A stretch of 64,000 nucleotides of DNA from contig VCJN01000544.1 of the NCBI GenBank assembly GCA_006384855.1, forward strand, positions 1 to 64,000, given 5' to 3'. Shown here piece by piece: positions 19,837 to 31,961 of this stretch (position 1 is the first letter of the stretch; every line of letters starts with the position of its first letter). This stretch comes from Tetraselmis striata. Taxonomy: Eukaryota > Chlorophyta > Chlorodendrophyceae > Chlorodendrales > Chlorodendraceae. The notes beneath the pieces are model-generated. The model made no database searches and had not been told where the DNA came from. It saw nothing but the letters and a program-made list of their open reading frames with translations. Position numbers and translations under genes: made by a program.

Positions 19837-21272
19837 ATTACATATATGTCGCACTCTGCTAGATGCCGTACAGCAGCGAGATGCATGGGCGGTGGGGGGG
19901 GGCAGGGAGGGGGGGGGCATCGCGCTAAGCAAGCTGGAGGACGATGTCCCCCGCAGTTCCTACCTAGCGAAGGGTGCAACTGGCGTTAGGGCAACACCAA
20001 CAGAGGGCCGGTGCCTGGGGCTGGGCCCATAGTGCTGTATGAGGGGCATGGCTCACGAGGAACCACTATGGTAGCTGCTAGGAGTAGGAGGGGGCTTTGA
20101 ACCTGGCCTTGAGCGGACCACACGCTACGTGCAATGCCACCTCCGGGGGCAGCAGACCTTTGCGGGCTCGTGTCGGCCGGTCCGTAAGATGGCTGGTCTG
20201 TTTAGCTTGAAAGGCTGAACATGACCACGACGCTGTAAAGGATGTTGAATTGCAAATTTCATCGCCATAATCATTATCTGTTTAATATATAGATAACGGC
20301 GAAAAATACCGCCGCCGCCGTGAATCGCTGAAGTCGTGCTAGTGGCGTCACGATGCTGCTAGTATTTACAAAGAGTATGCGACTGCTACTGCATGCTGCT
20401 GCTGCTGGCTGCTGACAGTGCGCCCATGTGCCGTCAATTTTGAAGACACGTAGCAAGGCATCAGTTCTATTTATACTGATATATTCTTGAGACTCTCACT
20501 TAGGAAGCAATAACGATTTATCGTTATGCGCTGTGACAGCAGCATATTTTTGTTTGTGTTTTCCTCAGCGACATCAATATGCATTCGTCCTGATGAATGA
20601 GAGGATGAGACTGACAAAGGACGGCGTCGCAGTAGTATAATGACCCAATAATTAGTATGTAGGTAGGTAGCAAGGGCAGCAAGAAGTACCCCAGGTCCCC
20701 AATCTATATATTGTTGAGTAATGATGATGTAAACACCAAAGACATGATGCCACGTTGTCATTATAATACTGTGCATCTAAACATCAGGCGAGATGCGGAA
20801 CATGCATGGATATGCATGCGCTAGTTTAGCTATTGTAGATCATATACGGCGTGGCAGGGTAAATTGTCTGTGGTTGCGTCCTATTTCGGAATATATTATG
20901 GTCACCTTCTATATATTATGGCCAGTACTGCAGCCATCATATCTAGTCTACAGTGACGAAGAGCATAAGGCACAATCTGTGATGAACGCACCGTGACATC
21001 ACTGAGACTCGCATACGATCAAGAGGCAGCACGCCTCGTCCAATTTATCCCAGCCGATGTGCAGGGCTCCCCTGGGAGTGTACGTACTGTGCAGAGTGGG
21101 TAGCACCAGCACCTGGGCTGATATTCACTGCCGGCAGGTGTTTACATTGTCGAGCTCAACTGTTCACGTGTCGAGAAACAGCACACCACTTTTTGTACGT
21201 CGATAGTCCGATTTGCATATTTCCTGTCTCAGCTGCCGCGGGGCAGCATGAACTCCAGTTTGGGCATCGCAG
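19837..21272. other. Intergenic, no gene recognised
   Basis: AT-richer sequence with CTGCTGCTG-type short repeats (20390-20415) and TAGGTAGGTAG. Open frames are short and unconvincing. Confidence 0.5.
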
Positions 21273-24200
21273 CTATCGCCTCGGCGGCCGAGCCAAAGCG
21301 GGTGTCAGCTGGCAGCGGGCCGTCGTCAGCCCGCCGCCGCGCTCGAGCCCGCTTAGCTGCCTCCCATTGGCTGCCAGGGAGACTAACGGCTGGACCTGCG
21401 GCAGTAGTCTCCCCGCGTCGGCGCTGACGGGCGCACTGTCTTCGTTGTCGCCGAAGAGCACGGCCACCGGGGCACCGCGGCTGGATCCGCGGCCGTCGGC
21501 CGCATCGGGGCGTCCGAACATGTCGTCCCAGTCGTCGCTGCCGTGCGTGCTGCGGGGCCTTGGCACGTGGATGGACACCGGCAGCTCGTCCGGCTGCTCC
21601 TCGCCCTGCTCGATGCCGAGCGCTGCCTTGGGGGTGAAGGGCACGGCGGCGTCAGGGCTCGCCGGTCCCTCGGGCGGCGGCGTCCCGCTCATGCCCGGCA
21701 TGGCCGTGTTCTTGGCCGCCTGTACCGCCATAAATACGCCGAAGGGGTCGAACTCGGAGCCGTCCTCCGCGGGGCCGCCCGGCGTCGGCAGGGCATCTGT
21801 GGAAACCATACGATGCGGACAGCGCCCCGGTCAGCGGCGCCAGAGGGTCATGATGCTCGTCGAACATTAGTTAACAAATTCCATGTAATATAACAATGTG
21901 ATGAATATGTCGACGAATATTCAATGCGAAAAAAACCTCCCTCGCCGGGTTTCATTTCAAAAAAGAGTGTATTGACTGTAGTCGCGTCGAAATGCAGAAG
22001 TCAGGGACCTGCAATGTTGCAATTGCACCTCACGCACGTGGATAATAAAATCTACGACGAATCCATCTAGTGACACGGTTTGGGTAAAACCCTAACCCAA
22101 GGAGGCGCAGGCACGGCGCGTCGCGCCCGTACCTTCTCGTGCCGCGGCTGCCTTGCGCTTGTCGGACGCAGGGCTGAGGTACTCCGAGATGCACATGACG
22201 GGGCCCGACGCGCTGAAAGGGTCGAACGGAATGGTGTCGCCGCTAGGGAGGCGCGGCTGCTGCGGCGACGAATGGACCGAGGGCGCCGCCCGCGTGTGGG
22301 GCAGCTGCGCGCCGCCCGGCGACTGCCGCGGCGTCGATAGCTGCCCTGTCGACACGGAGCGGTCCCGCATCGTCGTGTCACCACCGTCTGGCTCGCCCAT
22401 GCTGCCTGCGATGGCGCTGTAGGACCACTCGCGGTGGAACGGCGGCGGCGCGGCGGCAATCGACGCGCGGTCCAGGCCCTGCGGCAGCAGGCGCATCTCA
22501 GGCATCAGTAAACAAAGGCCAGAGGGCCGGAGGGAGTTGCCGGGTGGTGTCGGTTATCTAGACTGAAATTCAATCACAGACAGCAGCATCCAGGATCCGG
22601 TAGACGTCAACGGCGGCTCCATATTCCAAGTGGCCGCAGCAGCCCTGGGCACTCGCCACCGACTGCAGGAATTCCGCCTCCGCATCGGTGCCCTTCCAGT
22701 AGCTGAAGACCGCCGCGGCGGGGCGCTGCCGCGCGCCGGCGTCCACCTGCAGCGCCACCTGGCGCAACAGACACACCCGCCGGCGAACGTCAGACGCACC
22801 CCACTGCGGCATCATCCGTAACTCATGAACAAGGGGGAATTATGATACATGCTAACGCTCAGGTCGACAACAATTCTGAATGCTGTCCGAAATCTGATTT
22901 TATCAGCAGAAATAAAACCGCGTTTTTCGTTGATAATGGTAAGAGTAAATCACTAATAACAGGTCCAGCTGCGCGAATCATATTCAATTCGTTCGGAAAT
23001 GGGCTTCGTTCGGAAACGGCTCCAAAATTAAAAAATGTACTTATGTGGTTTGCTGTGTAACGGATGATGAGGAGGCGGTGCCGCTCGCATCCTGAGGCAA
23101 CGCAACACTGGGCGGGCGGGGCAGCACGCGCACCTGCTCCGCGAGCCCTCCGGGCGCGAGCACGCCGGTGGGGAGACCTCCGGGCTGCGCCTCCGTCATC
23201 TCACCTGGCAGCGGGCGGCGCATGGCGAGTCAGCACCGGTTACACACTCACTTTGCTGCTTTGATATTATTCATACACTCTCCCATCAAATAAGCAAAAA
23301 ATAATAAAAAAGGCAACCCCCCTTAACGGCCGAACTCTCATCCATGCCGTACACCTTATGATCGGTATTGGTAACATAATGTGGCCGGTGGATTACATGG
23401 CTGGGTGGTCCTTTGATGCCAAGGAGGAAGGGGGTGAGGGGGTGCACACTAACACTGTGTTGTCTTCCCGGGTCGCAAAAGAACAGTGAATTGTTGTGCA
23501 CCGTCGTCACTCCGGGATTCTGTACCATATTACTGGCGCAGTCCGATATACTTTCAGATTAAATTACTTTTTCCGTCTTCTATGAGAGCAGGCCAAAAGC
23601 AATGACGCAAAGCATACCCCCTGCGTGCTTATGGCCGGAGACAGCTGCCCCTGCATATATGTCTTACACACATACAACATCCCACACATTCACATGCTTC
23701 AGAAAGTGTGCCTGGCATGGCTGGCAGGTCTGCGGCAGCATCGGACTGCAAATGGCAAACATCGGCGCGCAGAAGACGGGAATGGCATGAAGGGGAGGGA
23801 GGAGGTGGCTGTTCTATGTGGCGCACCTGCTGGGTCAGCCCGCTCGCTCTCCTCCTCCTCCTCCTCCTCCTCCTCTCCCATGGTCAAGACACCCGGCACC
23901 CGGCTCAGCGGCGCCAACGCCGCCTCAGCCGCGGCCACCGCCTCCGCGCACGACAGCTCCAGCAGATCCAGCCCCGCTCCCTCCGGCGGCGGCGACGGAG
24001 CTGTGCCGGGAGCAGGCACAGGCGGGGGCGCGGCCGCAGGGGCGCTGTCGTGGAAGTCCCCGAAGCTGCTGTCCTCAAAGTCGCCAAAGCTGCCGTCGCT
24101 GTCGTCGCCGCCGTCCTCGGTAGCTGCTGGCTCGGGTCCGGGTGCCGCCGCCGCGTCTGCAAAGTCGCCAAAGCTGCCGTCCTCCTCATCAGAGTCGGCG

Positions 24201-26002
24201 CCAGCGTCTTCCTCGGGCGGCTGCTCAAAGGCACCAAAGCCGCTGTGCTCCTCACCGTCCTTGGCTGCACTAGAATCGACCTCCGCGGCGCCATTGAAGT
24301 CCCCAAAGTCACCGCTCTCCTCAACGCCACTCGCCACGCCCTCAGGGCCCTCTGTCGCAGGGTCATCAAAGGCACCAAAGCCGCCGTCCTCTGATGCCCC
24401 GGAAGCTATTTCCTCGGGGCCGTCAAAGCCACCATAGCCGCCGTCGTCCTCCGCTGCCCCCAACGCCGCATCGGATGCCTCACCAGCGGGCTCGCCAAAG
24501 TCGCCGAACTCGTCATAGCCGCCGTCCTTCTGTGTGGCACCTGCAGGCGCCCGTAGATCTCCGCCAGCTGCTGCATCAAAGTCCCCAAAGACGGCGTCCT
24601 CGGGCTTGGCTTCTGCCGCTGTCTCTGCCTCCGCGCTAGGCGCCTCCCCAGCAGGCCCGCCAAAGTCCCCGAACGCACCGTCCCCCCCGTCCGCAGCCCC
24701 CCCTGCCGGCCTGGAAGCCATTGCTAAGGGGGCATCGAATGCGCCGAGCTCGTCATCTGCAGCGGCATGCAGAGCTCCCCCCGGGTGTCCGACAAAGGCG
24801 CCGACGCCCTCCATCGCCCGGTCAGCTGCATCGGAAGCCCCCGCAGACGCACCAGCTCCACGGCCTCCCTCCGATGTCTCGTCCGCGGCATCAAGCGCAC
24901 CGCCATCAGCCCCGCCCGAGTCACCGGCATCCGCGGGCAATGCAGGCCAATCCAGGCCCCCAAAGCTACCGCCGTCCTCGGCTGCTTCCTCTGCTGCGGT
25001 GGGCGCCTCTGCCCCAGAGCCATTGAAGTCACCAAAGCCGCCTCTGTCTGCGGCTACAGGTGGCATTTCTGTAAGGCCGTCAAATGCGCCAACCCCACTG
25101 TCCTCCTCTGCTGCTTCCTCTGCTGCACTCGAGGACTCTGCCACCGCGCCGTCAAAGTCCCCGAAGCCGCCGCCCGGTGATGCTGCAACCGCTGCACCAG
25201 GTGCCTCCGCGGCCGCATCTGCCACGCCTGCCCCTGCAAGCGGATCGCCGGTAGCCGCAACAGGTGCGCTAGAACCGCTGTCCTCGCCTGCACCATCCCC
25301 TGCTCCCTCAGGAGTCGCTGCTGCCGGCCCATCGGAGTGACCAAAGTCAGTTTCGCCCTTCGCTGCTTCAGCCGCTGCGCTGAGCTTCTCCCCACCAGCC
25401 CCGCCCAAGGTACCACAAGCCACGTCTTCCTCCTCAACATCTCCACCCGCCGTAGGAGGCACCTCCGCGGGGTCTTCAAGTGCGCCAAAGTCGGCTGCTC
25501 CCTCGCTTTTAGCAAAAGCGTTCGCACCTGGCGAATCCGAGGCCTCCGCAGCGGCGTCAGTACCCTGCATGTCAGCCCCTTCAACGGCGCCCAGGATACC
25601 GCTGCGCGATGCCGCCACCGCGGCTGCATCAGGTGGCCCACTAGCAGGCTCGGCAAAGGAGCCAAAGCCAGCGTTTCTTTCTGGCGCGGCTGCGGGCTCA
25701 TCGAAGGCCCCGAATCCACAGTCGCCCTCCGCCGCCTCTGCAGCCTGCTCATCCGCGACATCGGACGGCTTCCCTGTAGGCCCGCCATCGGAGCCATAGC
25801 CAGCGCCGTTGCTTGCCGCCCACGCGGCTGCATCGGGATGCTCACTGGCAGGCTCGGCGAAGGCCCCAAACCCATCATCCTCATCCTCTTCATGCGCGTG
25901 AAAGACCTCTGCGGCCTCCGCCTCGCCCATCCGCCTAGCGTCTTCCCGCTCAACAGGCTCGGTGCCGGGCTCCCACTCATCCTGCGCCCCGGTGGCAGCC
26001 AT
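21273..26002 (-). CDS. Large FG[DA]F-repeat protein, likely clathrin-adaptor accessory factor
   Basis: Exon 1 (26002-23827) encodes 725 acidic, Ala/Gly/Asp-rich residues. Proposed further exons are 23204-23134, 22803-22582, 22496-22133 and 21796-21273 (TAG). Phases agree, total about 1118 aa, but the donor of exon 3 (GTCTGT) is weak and two genes are possible. About 20 copies of a 30-40 aa unit are centred on GFGAF, GDFGDF or SFGDF in acidic surroundings. The C-terminal part adds EFDPFGVF, IPFDPFSAS and WDDMFG. Acidic FGxF motifs bind the AP-1/GGA gamma ear (aftiphilin, gamma-synergin), and DPF motifs bind the AP-2 alpha appendage. The inference is a cytosolic trafficking scaffold. No EH or ENTH domain is seen. 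A phase-independent alternative is a low-complexity structural protein. Confidence 0.6.
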
Positions 26003-27084
26003 CCTTAGCTGCCTCCGCCCCGATCACGCCGCCGCCAGGCCCCGGCTGCTTGTTCGCTTAGCCGCCTAGCTGCGCTGCCATCTCCCGCCACGCCCTGGCC
26101 TCCTCACGCCGTCGTCCCTCGGATCTGATGGTACGGCCAATCTAGACGAGACCCCAGGGTTCAAGGGTGCACGGGGCAAGAGGGACGGGTAGGGGCTGAG
26201 GTGCGGAGCGCGGCGAAGGGCGGGACGTTGGCACGCGGCTCGACAGGGCCGCCCCGGCTGTCCGCCTGCGCTGGAGGAGCCACCAAGCAAACGGATGCCC
26301 AGGGTTCTTGGGCGTATGTGCGCTGCGGCCCGTGACTCTGTGCTGTTCGGTGTGCAGGCAGGTGCGTTGGCAGACTATGATGGTACCAGGTAGCTCTCTA
26401 GTCGCTAATTTGACAAACGCAGCTGGGCAGCTCGGTGCAGCGGTTATATTAGGTGGGATCGGATTTAATAAACCATTCTCTTGACGCTCTCCCTGTAACC
26501 AAAAAGACATAATTTAATAGACCCGCGAGATCGCTGCTCCGCCGCCTGGAAATACGGGTAGTGGTGCGCGGGAACAGCACAGTAAGCGGCGAATTTTATA
26601 CAATTTCCAATTTTCGAATGTGGCGTAGGAATTGTATTAATACGGAATACCGACGATAGGTTGTTACTACGGCGGGCTGGACACGCATGAGCTGGATAAT
26701 ATATTTTGGTTTTTTTAGATTGTAAAAATAAGGATCGCGATGTAATTCATTTTGACAAAGGTCAGATAAAAAATACATGTTCCGTACATACCGTCCCATA
26801 CTAATACCTATTGTAGTTTTCCTCATTTGTTTTTTCCGCCTCGGGACAGGACTGTCACCAGTGGAACCCTTGCAGCGTCTCTGCGACGGCCGTTTGGGCA
26901 GTAATCCAGTTAGTGAAAGCCCTGATGTAATATATAACACATCCAGTCAGGGAAAGCCCTGGGTTTCCTCATCATCGGGGGAACTATCACGGCGATGATG
27001 GTACCCTGTAGCGCGGCGATGATGGTACCCTGCCATCAGCGTGTCCTTATGGTCGCTACAGGGTAGTTCCCCAGAATTAGAAAA
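26003..27084. other. Intergenic upstream of FGxF gene
   Basis: It contains the 38-bp motif (26826-26862), a tandem GCGATGATGGTACCCTG pair (26992-27034), GAAAGCCCTG repeats and an inverted pair GGGGAACTA (26980) / TAGTTCCCC (27063). No gene was seen. Confidence 0.5.
26826..26862 (+). repeat. 38-bp GGGACAGGACTG motif, copy 4
   Basis: It reads TTTGTTTTTTCC, six bases, then GGGACAGGACTGTCACCAGT, the best-preserved form together with copy 3. The nearest gene start is 0.8 kb away on the other strand. Confidence 0.65.
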
Positions 27085-29183
27085 TCAACACAGCAAGCCG
27101 CCTAAAAGCGGCCCGCATCCCGCATGAGGCGGGATGGATGAGTGATACGCGCACGGTTCAGAGTCCGGGCCACGCGAGCACGTGTGTGTGTGGGTGATCC
27201 TCGGACGTGCTGTGCAGCTTCAGCAACGGGATGGCAGACGAATCTGCGCCGTCTGATGAGGCAGCGAGCGCGCTCTCGAGCGGCCACCAAGCTCAGGACC
27301 CCGAGGAAATCTCTTGCGAGCAAGGCCTCCTGGTGAGCCCGGGTGATGCACCGAGTGCCCCGCGATGAGAGGGCACCCCGATCCGCAGCAGCCAAGCATG
27401 CGATACCACGCACTGTGCGGTGCACCCCCTTGCTCACCTCACCCACTGTGCCGAAGACCATGCCCGTGTACTCCGACATATCCAGGATGTCTCGAAGAGG
27501 ACCCTTCTGCCCGGGCTCCGTGTTGTGCCACGCCGCATCCCACGCAGCCAACCCCCGTTGTATGTCGCCCAACAGGGAGCGCTCAAACCGATCCACAGCC
27601 GTGGCCCGGGGCACTGAAGTGTACTTGACCCCGTACCGCATAGTCTTGAACTCCAACGAACAGCGTGGACTTCAAGCTCCGGGGATCATAGCTCCCGGTC
27701 ACGACGTTGAACGCCGGAAGGGAGAGCTCTGCGTCCGGCACTAGGTCCTTGAGCTCATCCCTGGATACGGTGTTGCCGAGAGGCACTGCCTGCTGGAACA
27801 AGTCATCCACCTCCCGCCGTACTGCGATACCTAGGTCGTGAACACAGTGATCGCGGAAGGCATCTGCGATAGCGTCGTGCTGTACACGCCAGTGAGCGTC
27901 TCCAGGCGCCGGGAGGTTCATGAGCGCGTCGCCGTATAGATCAATAATGACAAGGGTTGTGCTCTATCTGTCGAGGGCAGAATGATCTGGCACCCAACCA
28001 CCGGGGCCAAGCACGGGCTAGGCAGAAAGAAGTACCCGGCAGCGACCTCCCGCAGCTCATGCGGAGTCATGGCTGTCCGCGCGGTGGGGATGGCCACTGT
28101 CCACATGCCTGACGCCGCGTCGAGCTGGTTGAACAAGATCCGTTCCCTACATGTGGCGGGGAGATCGCACACCTCATTTCGAAGCCGAGAGTTGTTGGCC
28201 TGGTCTAGAAATGCCGTCAGCTCCTTTTGCAAGCCCGACGCAGCCTGGTCGCTACACGGTACAGGTTCCCCTACCTCTTGGGTTGAGCGGAGGAAAAGGA
28301 GAGCCGCGTCCGAAATCGCCTGGAATACGCGAGAATCGATACCGGTTGCAATACGGTTTTATCACGGATTTTTAGGCGTCCGTCCTCCTCTGTCCCCCAT
28401 ACGCGCTTCGCGCATGAACCGTCATACGTTCGGTGTTCGCTCGTTTGATTTCACGGTACTGGTACGTGTACGGTAAAATTCTGAATGGATGCGCGTGTAT
28501 TCTAGCCCAGGCACGTCATATATTCGTCTAAAACGCCAAAATAACGCGGTACCGCAGCGCGTTTTTACTGCTGAATCAGCAAGCGAGACTTGCCCTCTAT
28601 CTTAATATTTATATTTATACAGAGACTATACGACGGTGGTCGAAGTATATGCTGTAAAATTATGGTGTAAAAAGGGGTCGCCGCGGTGCGGGGGCAGTCC
28701 GCCGACCCGGGGCCCGGCGTCCGTCGACGGACGGGCGTCGGTCGAACGACGGCGTCCGGCGTCCGGTGCCGGTACAGGCGGCGGGCGTGGCGATTCGCGC
28801 CGTGCCCGCCCCGTAGACCTGACGACCGGCCCGACCTGCGCGGCCTCGTGCGGGATGCGGGCCGCCTGTAGGCGGCTTGTACTGTATTGCTGATCTTGTA
28901 GTGCTGCTTTTTTTTTTTTTTTTTGGGTAATACAACTTTTAGCGGTGGGTTGGGTACCGGCCTTTTTGTAATGCACACCAGTAGTCAGCGGCCCGCTGCT
29001 ACGCGGCTTGCAGATTTATTCTGGTTTACAAAATAATACGTCTCTTTTGAAAAATAAATTGCTGACAAATCTAACGCTAAAAGCATTATTACCCGGAAAC
29101 AACAGTATTATTACAAGATCAACACTGCAAGCCGGCTAAAAGCGGCCCGCATGCCGCACCACGCTCAACCCAAGAGGTAGGGG
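27085..29183. mobile_element. Composite remnant bounded by hairpin repeats
   Basis: Near-identical sequences CAAGCCGCCTAAAAGCGGCC (27095-27114) and its CCGG variant (29130-29149), each preceded by ATCAACAC, lie about 2 kb apart in direct orientation. Each forms a small hairpin. A perfect 21-bp inverted pair lies at 28268-28288 and 29163-29183. A run of 17 T (28908-28924) reads as a poly(A) tail on the minus strand. The retroelement fragment at 27102-28232 lies inside. Boundaries are inferred. Confidence 0.4.
27102..28232 (-). pseudogene. Non-LTR-like retroelement C-terminal fragment, frameshifted
   Basis: Three consecutive minus-strand frames read as one protein: 28232-27918, 27921-27583 and 27656-27102. 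The order is NQLDAASGMWTVAIPTARTA, then LMNLPAPGDAHWRVQHDAIADAFRDH, then a helical, basic end. This follows the pattern of C-terminal regions of non-LTR-type polyproteins found as repeats in protists: a 'W..lP....l....l' segment, a G-D-x-H/RH-rich zinc-knuckle-like stretch and a nuclease-like tail. No RT palm is present. It is related in layout to the ORF at 46829-48016, though I cannot align the two closely by eye. Confidence 0.45.
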
Positions 29184-29715
29184 CACCTCCACAGATCCCC
29201 GGCGCGAAGCGCCGCTTAGTATATATTTCTTCGCTCCATTATTTATTTACACTGGTGCTGGGCGGTATCAGGGCTGGGCGGATGAAGCACGATTTTTTTT
29301 GGCTGGTATATTTTGGATTTCCTCCTGGATTTCTGTATGGATGATTTTTTTAATGTTGCATGAAGCATCACATGTAATCATATTTTGCTGGTATATTACC
29401 CGTACCGGTACAGTACAGGCGGTACCTGGTACCAATCCTTAATTACCGTACCTGCGCTTCCTGCTGGTGCTGGCCGCCTGGAGTACTCGCGGCCTCTGCC
29501 GCATGGCAGGAGGAATGGCTTATTGTTCACCAATGGCACTGTAGCAGCGTGGCAGTGCCGCCTGGCGCATAGTGACTAGTGTATCAAAACTCAGGCGCCT
29601 CCGCTCCTTCTCAACTGCGCATAGCCATATCACTGAGTGGAATCGGGGGGCGGTAGGTGCGGTTAGGCATCAGCAAGCCTTGGCTCCCGGCAGAGGCGCT
29701 GGATCGGCCTCACCA
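28289..29715. other. Intergenic / repeat remnants
   Basis: GC-rich GTCCG/GACGG short repeats (28700-28770), the poly-T run, further GCGGCC hairpins (28855-28880, 28987-29012), a 24-bp GGCCTTTTTGTAAT motif (28962-28985, shared with 49889) and a GTACC palindrome cluster (29400-29432). No gene was seen; the last 150 bp should hold the VPS25 promoter. Confidence 0.45.
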
Positions 29716-31362
29716 ATGGAGCTGCCCAAGTTCTGGAGCTACCCGCCATACTTCACGTGCGATCCCTTCCCTCCCTTGATCCCCCCCCCCCACCCGCCCC
29801 CCCCCCCCCCCCCCCCCCCCCGGGGGCGGTTTCAGCTGCTGACGACGGGCACTACCGCACCGGCTCGCCAGCCTGCAGCCAGTGGCGGAGACTCGGGAGA
29901 AGCAGATCAGCCTGTGGCACAACCTGCTGCTGAACTACTGCAAGCACCACAAGGCGACCCCCCCCCCCCCCCCCCCCCCCTGCTGCTTCGCCTCCCCAAC
30001 CGGTTTCGCCGTCTGCTTGCCATGCAGCACCGGCAAGAGCAGCAGGGCATGGACGGGGAGCGCTGAAAGCATTGCCGCTTTGCGCAGGTGTACGTCGTGC
30101 CAGCCAACGCCGCAGAGGGCTTTCCGCTATTTGAGAACAAGGCCATCGGACGTGAGTGCCTCTATGGGCTGGGCGCGAATGAGCCCGCACACCATCCTGA
30201 GGGACGCTATTCACTGTCCTCACCCTCCTCACCCCCCTACCCCCCCCCCCTCCCCCCGCCAGGGCGTCTCAATCAAGCAGCCATTGCCACCATCCTTGGC
30301 GCTGCCGTCACCGCAGGTTCGCCTTCCCCACCCCCTGGAACATTGGCGCCTGGCGGCAATTGCCGCTCTTACAGGATCTGCTGCAGGAGTCGTTCCTCTG
30401 ACACAGGCGGCCCCGCTACGTGCTGCTCCGCTCCAGGGAAGGCAGATTGGGTGAACAGCGCGCAGCAGAGCTGCATCATCTACTGGCGAACGGTGTGTCT
30501 GCAGCCCCGCCCCGCCCCCCCCTGATCAGCCCGCCCAGCGCTGGCCTGCCTGCGCTCCGCCGCGGCACAGATGGGACTCATCCTGACCTGATCTGTGCCG
30601 TTCCAGCTGGAGGACTGGGCGCAGCTGCTACTCTCCTTTGCGCAGTCAACCGGCATGAACGACCTGGTGATGACGGTGGACGAGCTGTCCTCAGGCATAG
30701 AGACGCGCGGCACAGGCACTCCCTCCCCCCCCAATTGCCCCTCCCACCTTTACGGCCTTGCGAGCCCACTCCGCAGGCCCTCTCAACCCTTAAGTGTGCC
30801 GTTTTATAGCCCGCAAGGTAGCGGCGCCGTTGCATGAGCGCTCCACGCTGTGGTGTGACAGAGCTGGAAGGGATCCACAAGGAGGTGCTACTGCGGGCCA
30901 TCAGGAGGCTGGAGTCGCAGGGGCAGGCCAGGCAAGCGCCCCCCCTCTTTCACATCTTACCCTGCATACTGTTCAGCAACTCCGTAATCAAATACAGTGG
31001 CACATGCACTCTGTTACCAGGCTTAGATCCCTATAGACATATATGTATATATATATGAATCATTATATATTATGTATGTATTTTCATATAATAGTATACT
31101 TGTTATTGCTTTTGACCCCCTTGCAAAGAAGGATTGCCGATAAGTATCCAAATACTCCACGCATATAGCACAGAATCACCGACTCGCTGTTGCAAAAATG
31201 ATCCCGCTTCGACCCAAGAACCCAATTTAATCTCACGACATTATATATGCCTTGACATCAGCGAGCCGCATCATCCTGAGGCAGAGCCCGCTTCACCCCC
31301 TGCACACTAGGCTGTTCAAGGGCGGCGAGGGCGACGACGACGGCGTCAAGTTCTTCGTGTGA
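29716..31362 (+). CDS. VPS25: ESCRT-II subunit VPS25, 8 exons
   Basis: Exons: 29716-29756, 29872-29953, 30088-30151, 30263-30316, 30437-30492, 30607-30715, 30862-30931, 31311-31362 (TGA). All phases close, giving 175 aa, almost exactly the family length. Family landmarks in order: the PPYF motif near the N-terminus (FWSYPPYFT) that binds the VPS22/VPS36 core, QISLWHNLLLNYCKHHK, FPLFENKAI, KADWVNSAQQSCIIYWRT, LEDWAQLLLSFAQSTG (start of winged helix 2) and the conserved end GVKFF followed here by an extra V. VPS25 joins ESCRT-II to ESCRT-III on endosomal membranes during multivesicular body sorting. Introns 2, 6 and 7 begin with GC (29954, 30716, 30932), an unusually high share. Introns 1, 2 and 3 carry poly-C tracts. 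Confidence 0.95.
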
Positions 31363-31915
31363 TTCGCCACCGCCGCTGCCGCCGCCTAGCTCTGCACGGT
31401 GCCGTGCTGCCTCTATGTATATAAACCCCGTTCCTCTTCAGCTGCAAGCCGCGATGCCGCACTTGAGGTGGGCTTAGGTCTGCAAGCTAGTCACGGTTAC
31501 AGCGAATGGCGCCCCGCTGACCACGTGCCACCTGGCCCTCACTGCCGCATCTTGTCGCTCCTCTTGCTCAGCGTCTTCACAATCTTGCGGTGCCATGGCG
31601 TCTTCTTCACCGGATCTGCTCGCCACAGCCAACAGCACGAAGCATTTAGCCCTTCCCACTACCCCCCCCCCCCCCCCCCGCCGCTCCCCCCCCCCCCCCC
31701 CAACACACAGACACCAAAAAAATAAACAACTGCACGTCCATCATGTACAGCACCACGGAGAGGGGAAGCTGGGCGCGCACTCATTTCTCCCTGCGCGCTG
31801 GGTGGCACCATCCCCTGCGAGGGCGGGCCGCCCATGCCCATGCCCATGCCCTGCAAAGTGCCACATACATCCGCATGCCGGCGGGTCAGAGACATTTCCA
31901 GTAAAGCAAGAAAGT

Positions 31916-31946
<31 letters not shown>

Positions 31947-31961
31947 AAGCGCCCAAATCAG
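31363..31961. other. Convergent spacer between VPS25 and RRxSLE gene
   Basis: 3' UTR space with C runs (31666-31698) and a run of about 27 G (31917-31943). No gene was seen. Confidence 0.55.

Noticed and set aside
23625-25340. Long plus-strand ORFs over the FGxF gene
   Set aside because: They are antisense shadows of the minus-strand repeat ORF; the minus frame carries the consistent FGxF motif series.
30317-30492. VPS25 exon 5 starting at an earlier acceptor (after ACACAG)
   Set aside because: Only the acceptor before 30437 gives KADWVNSAQQSCIIYWRT, which matches the VPS25 family and closes the phase.
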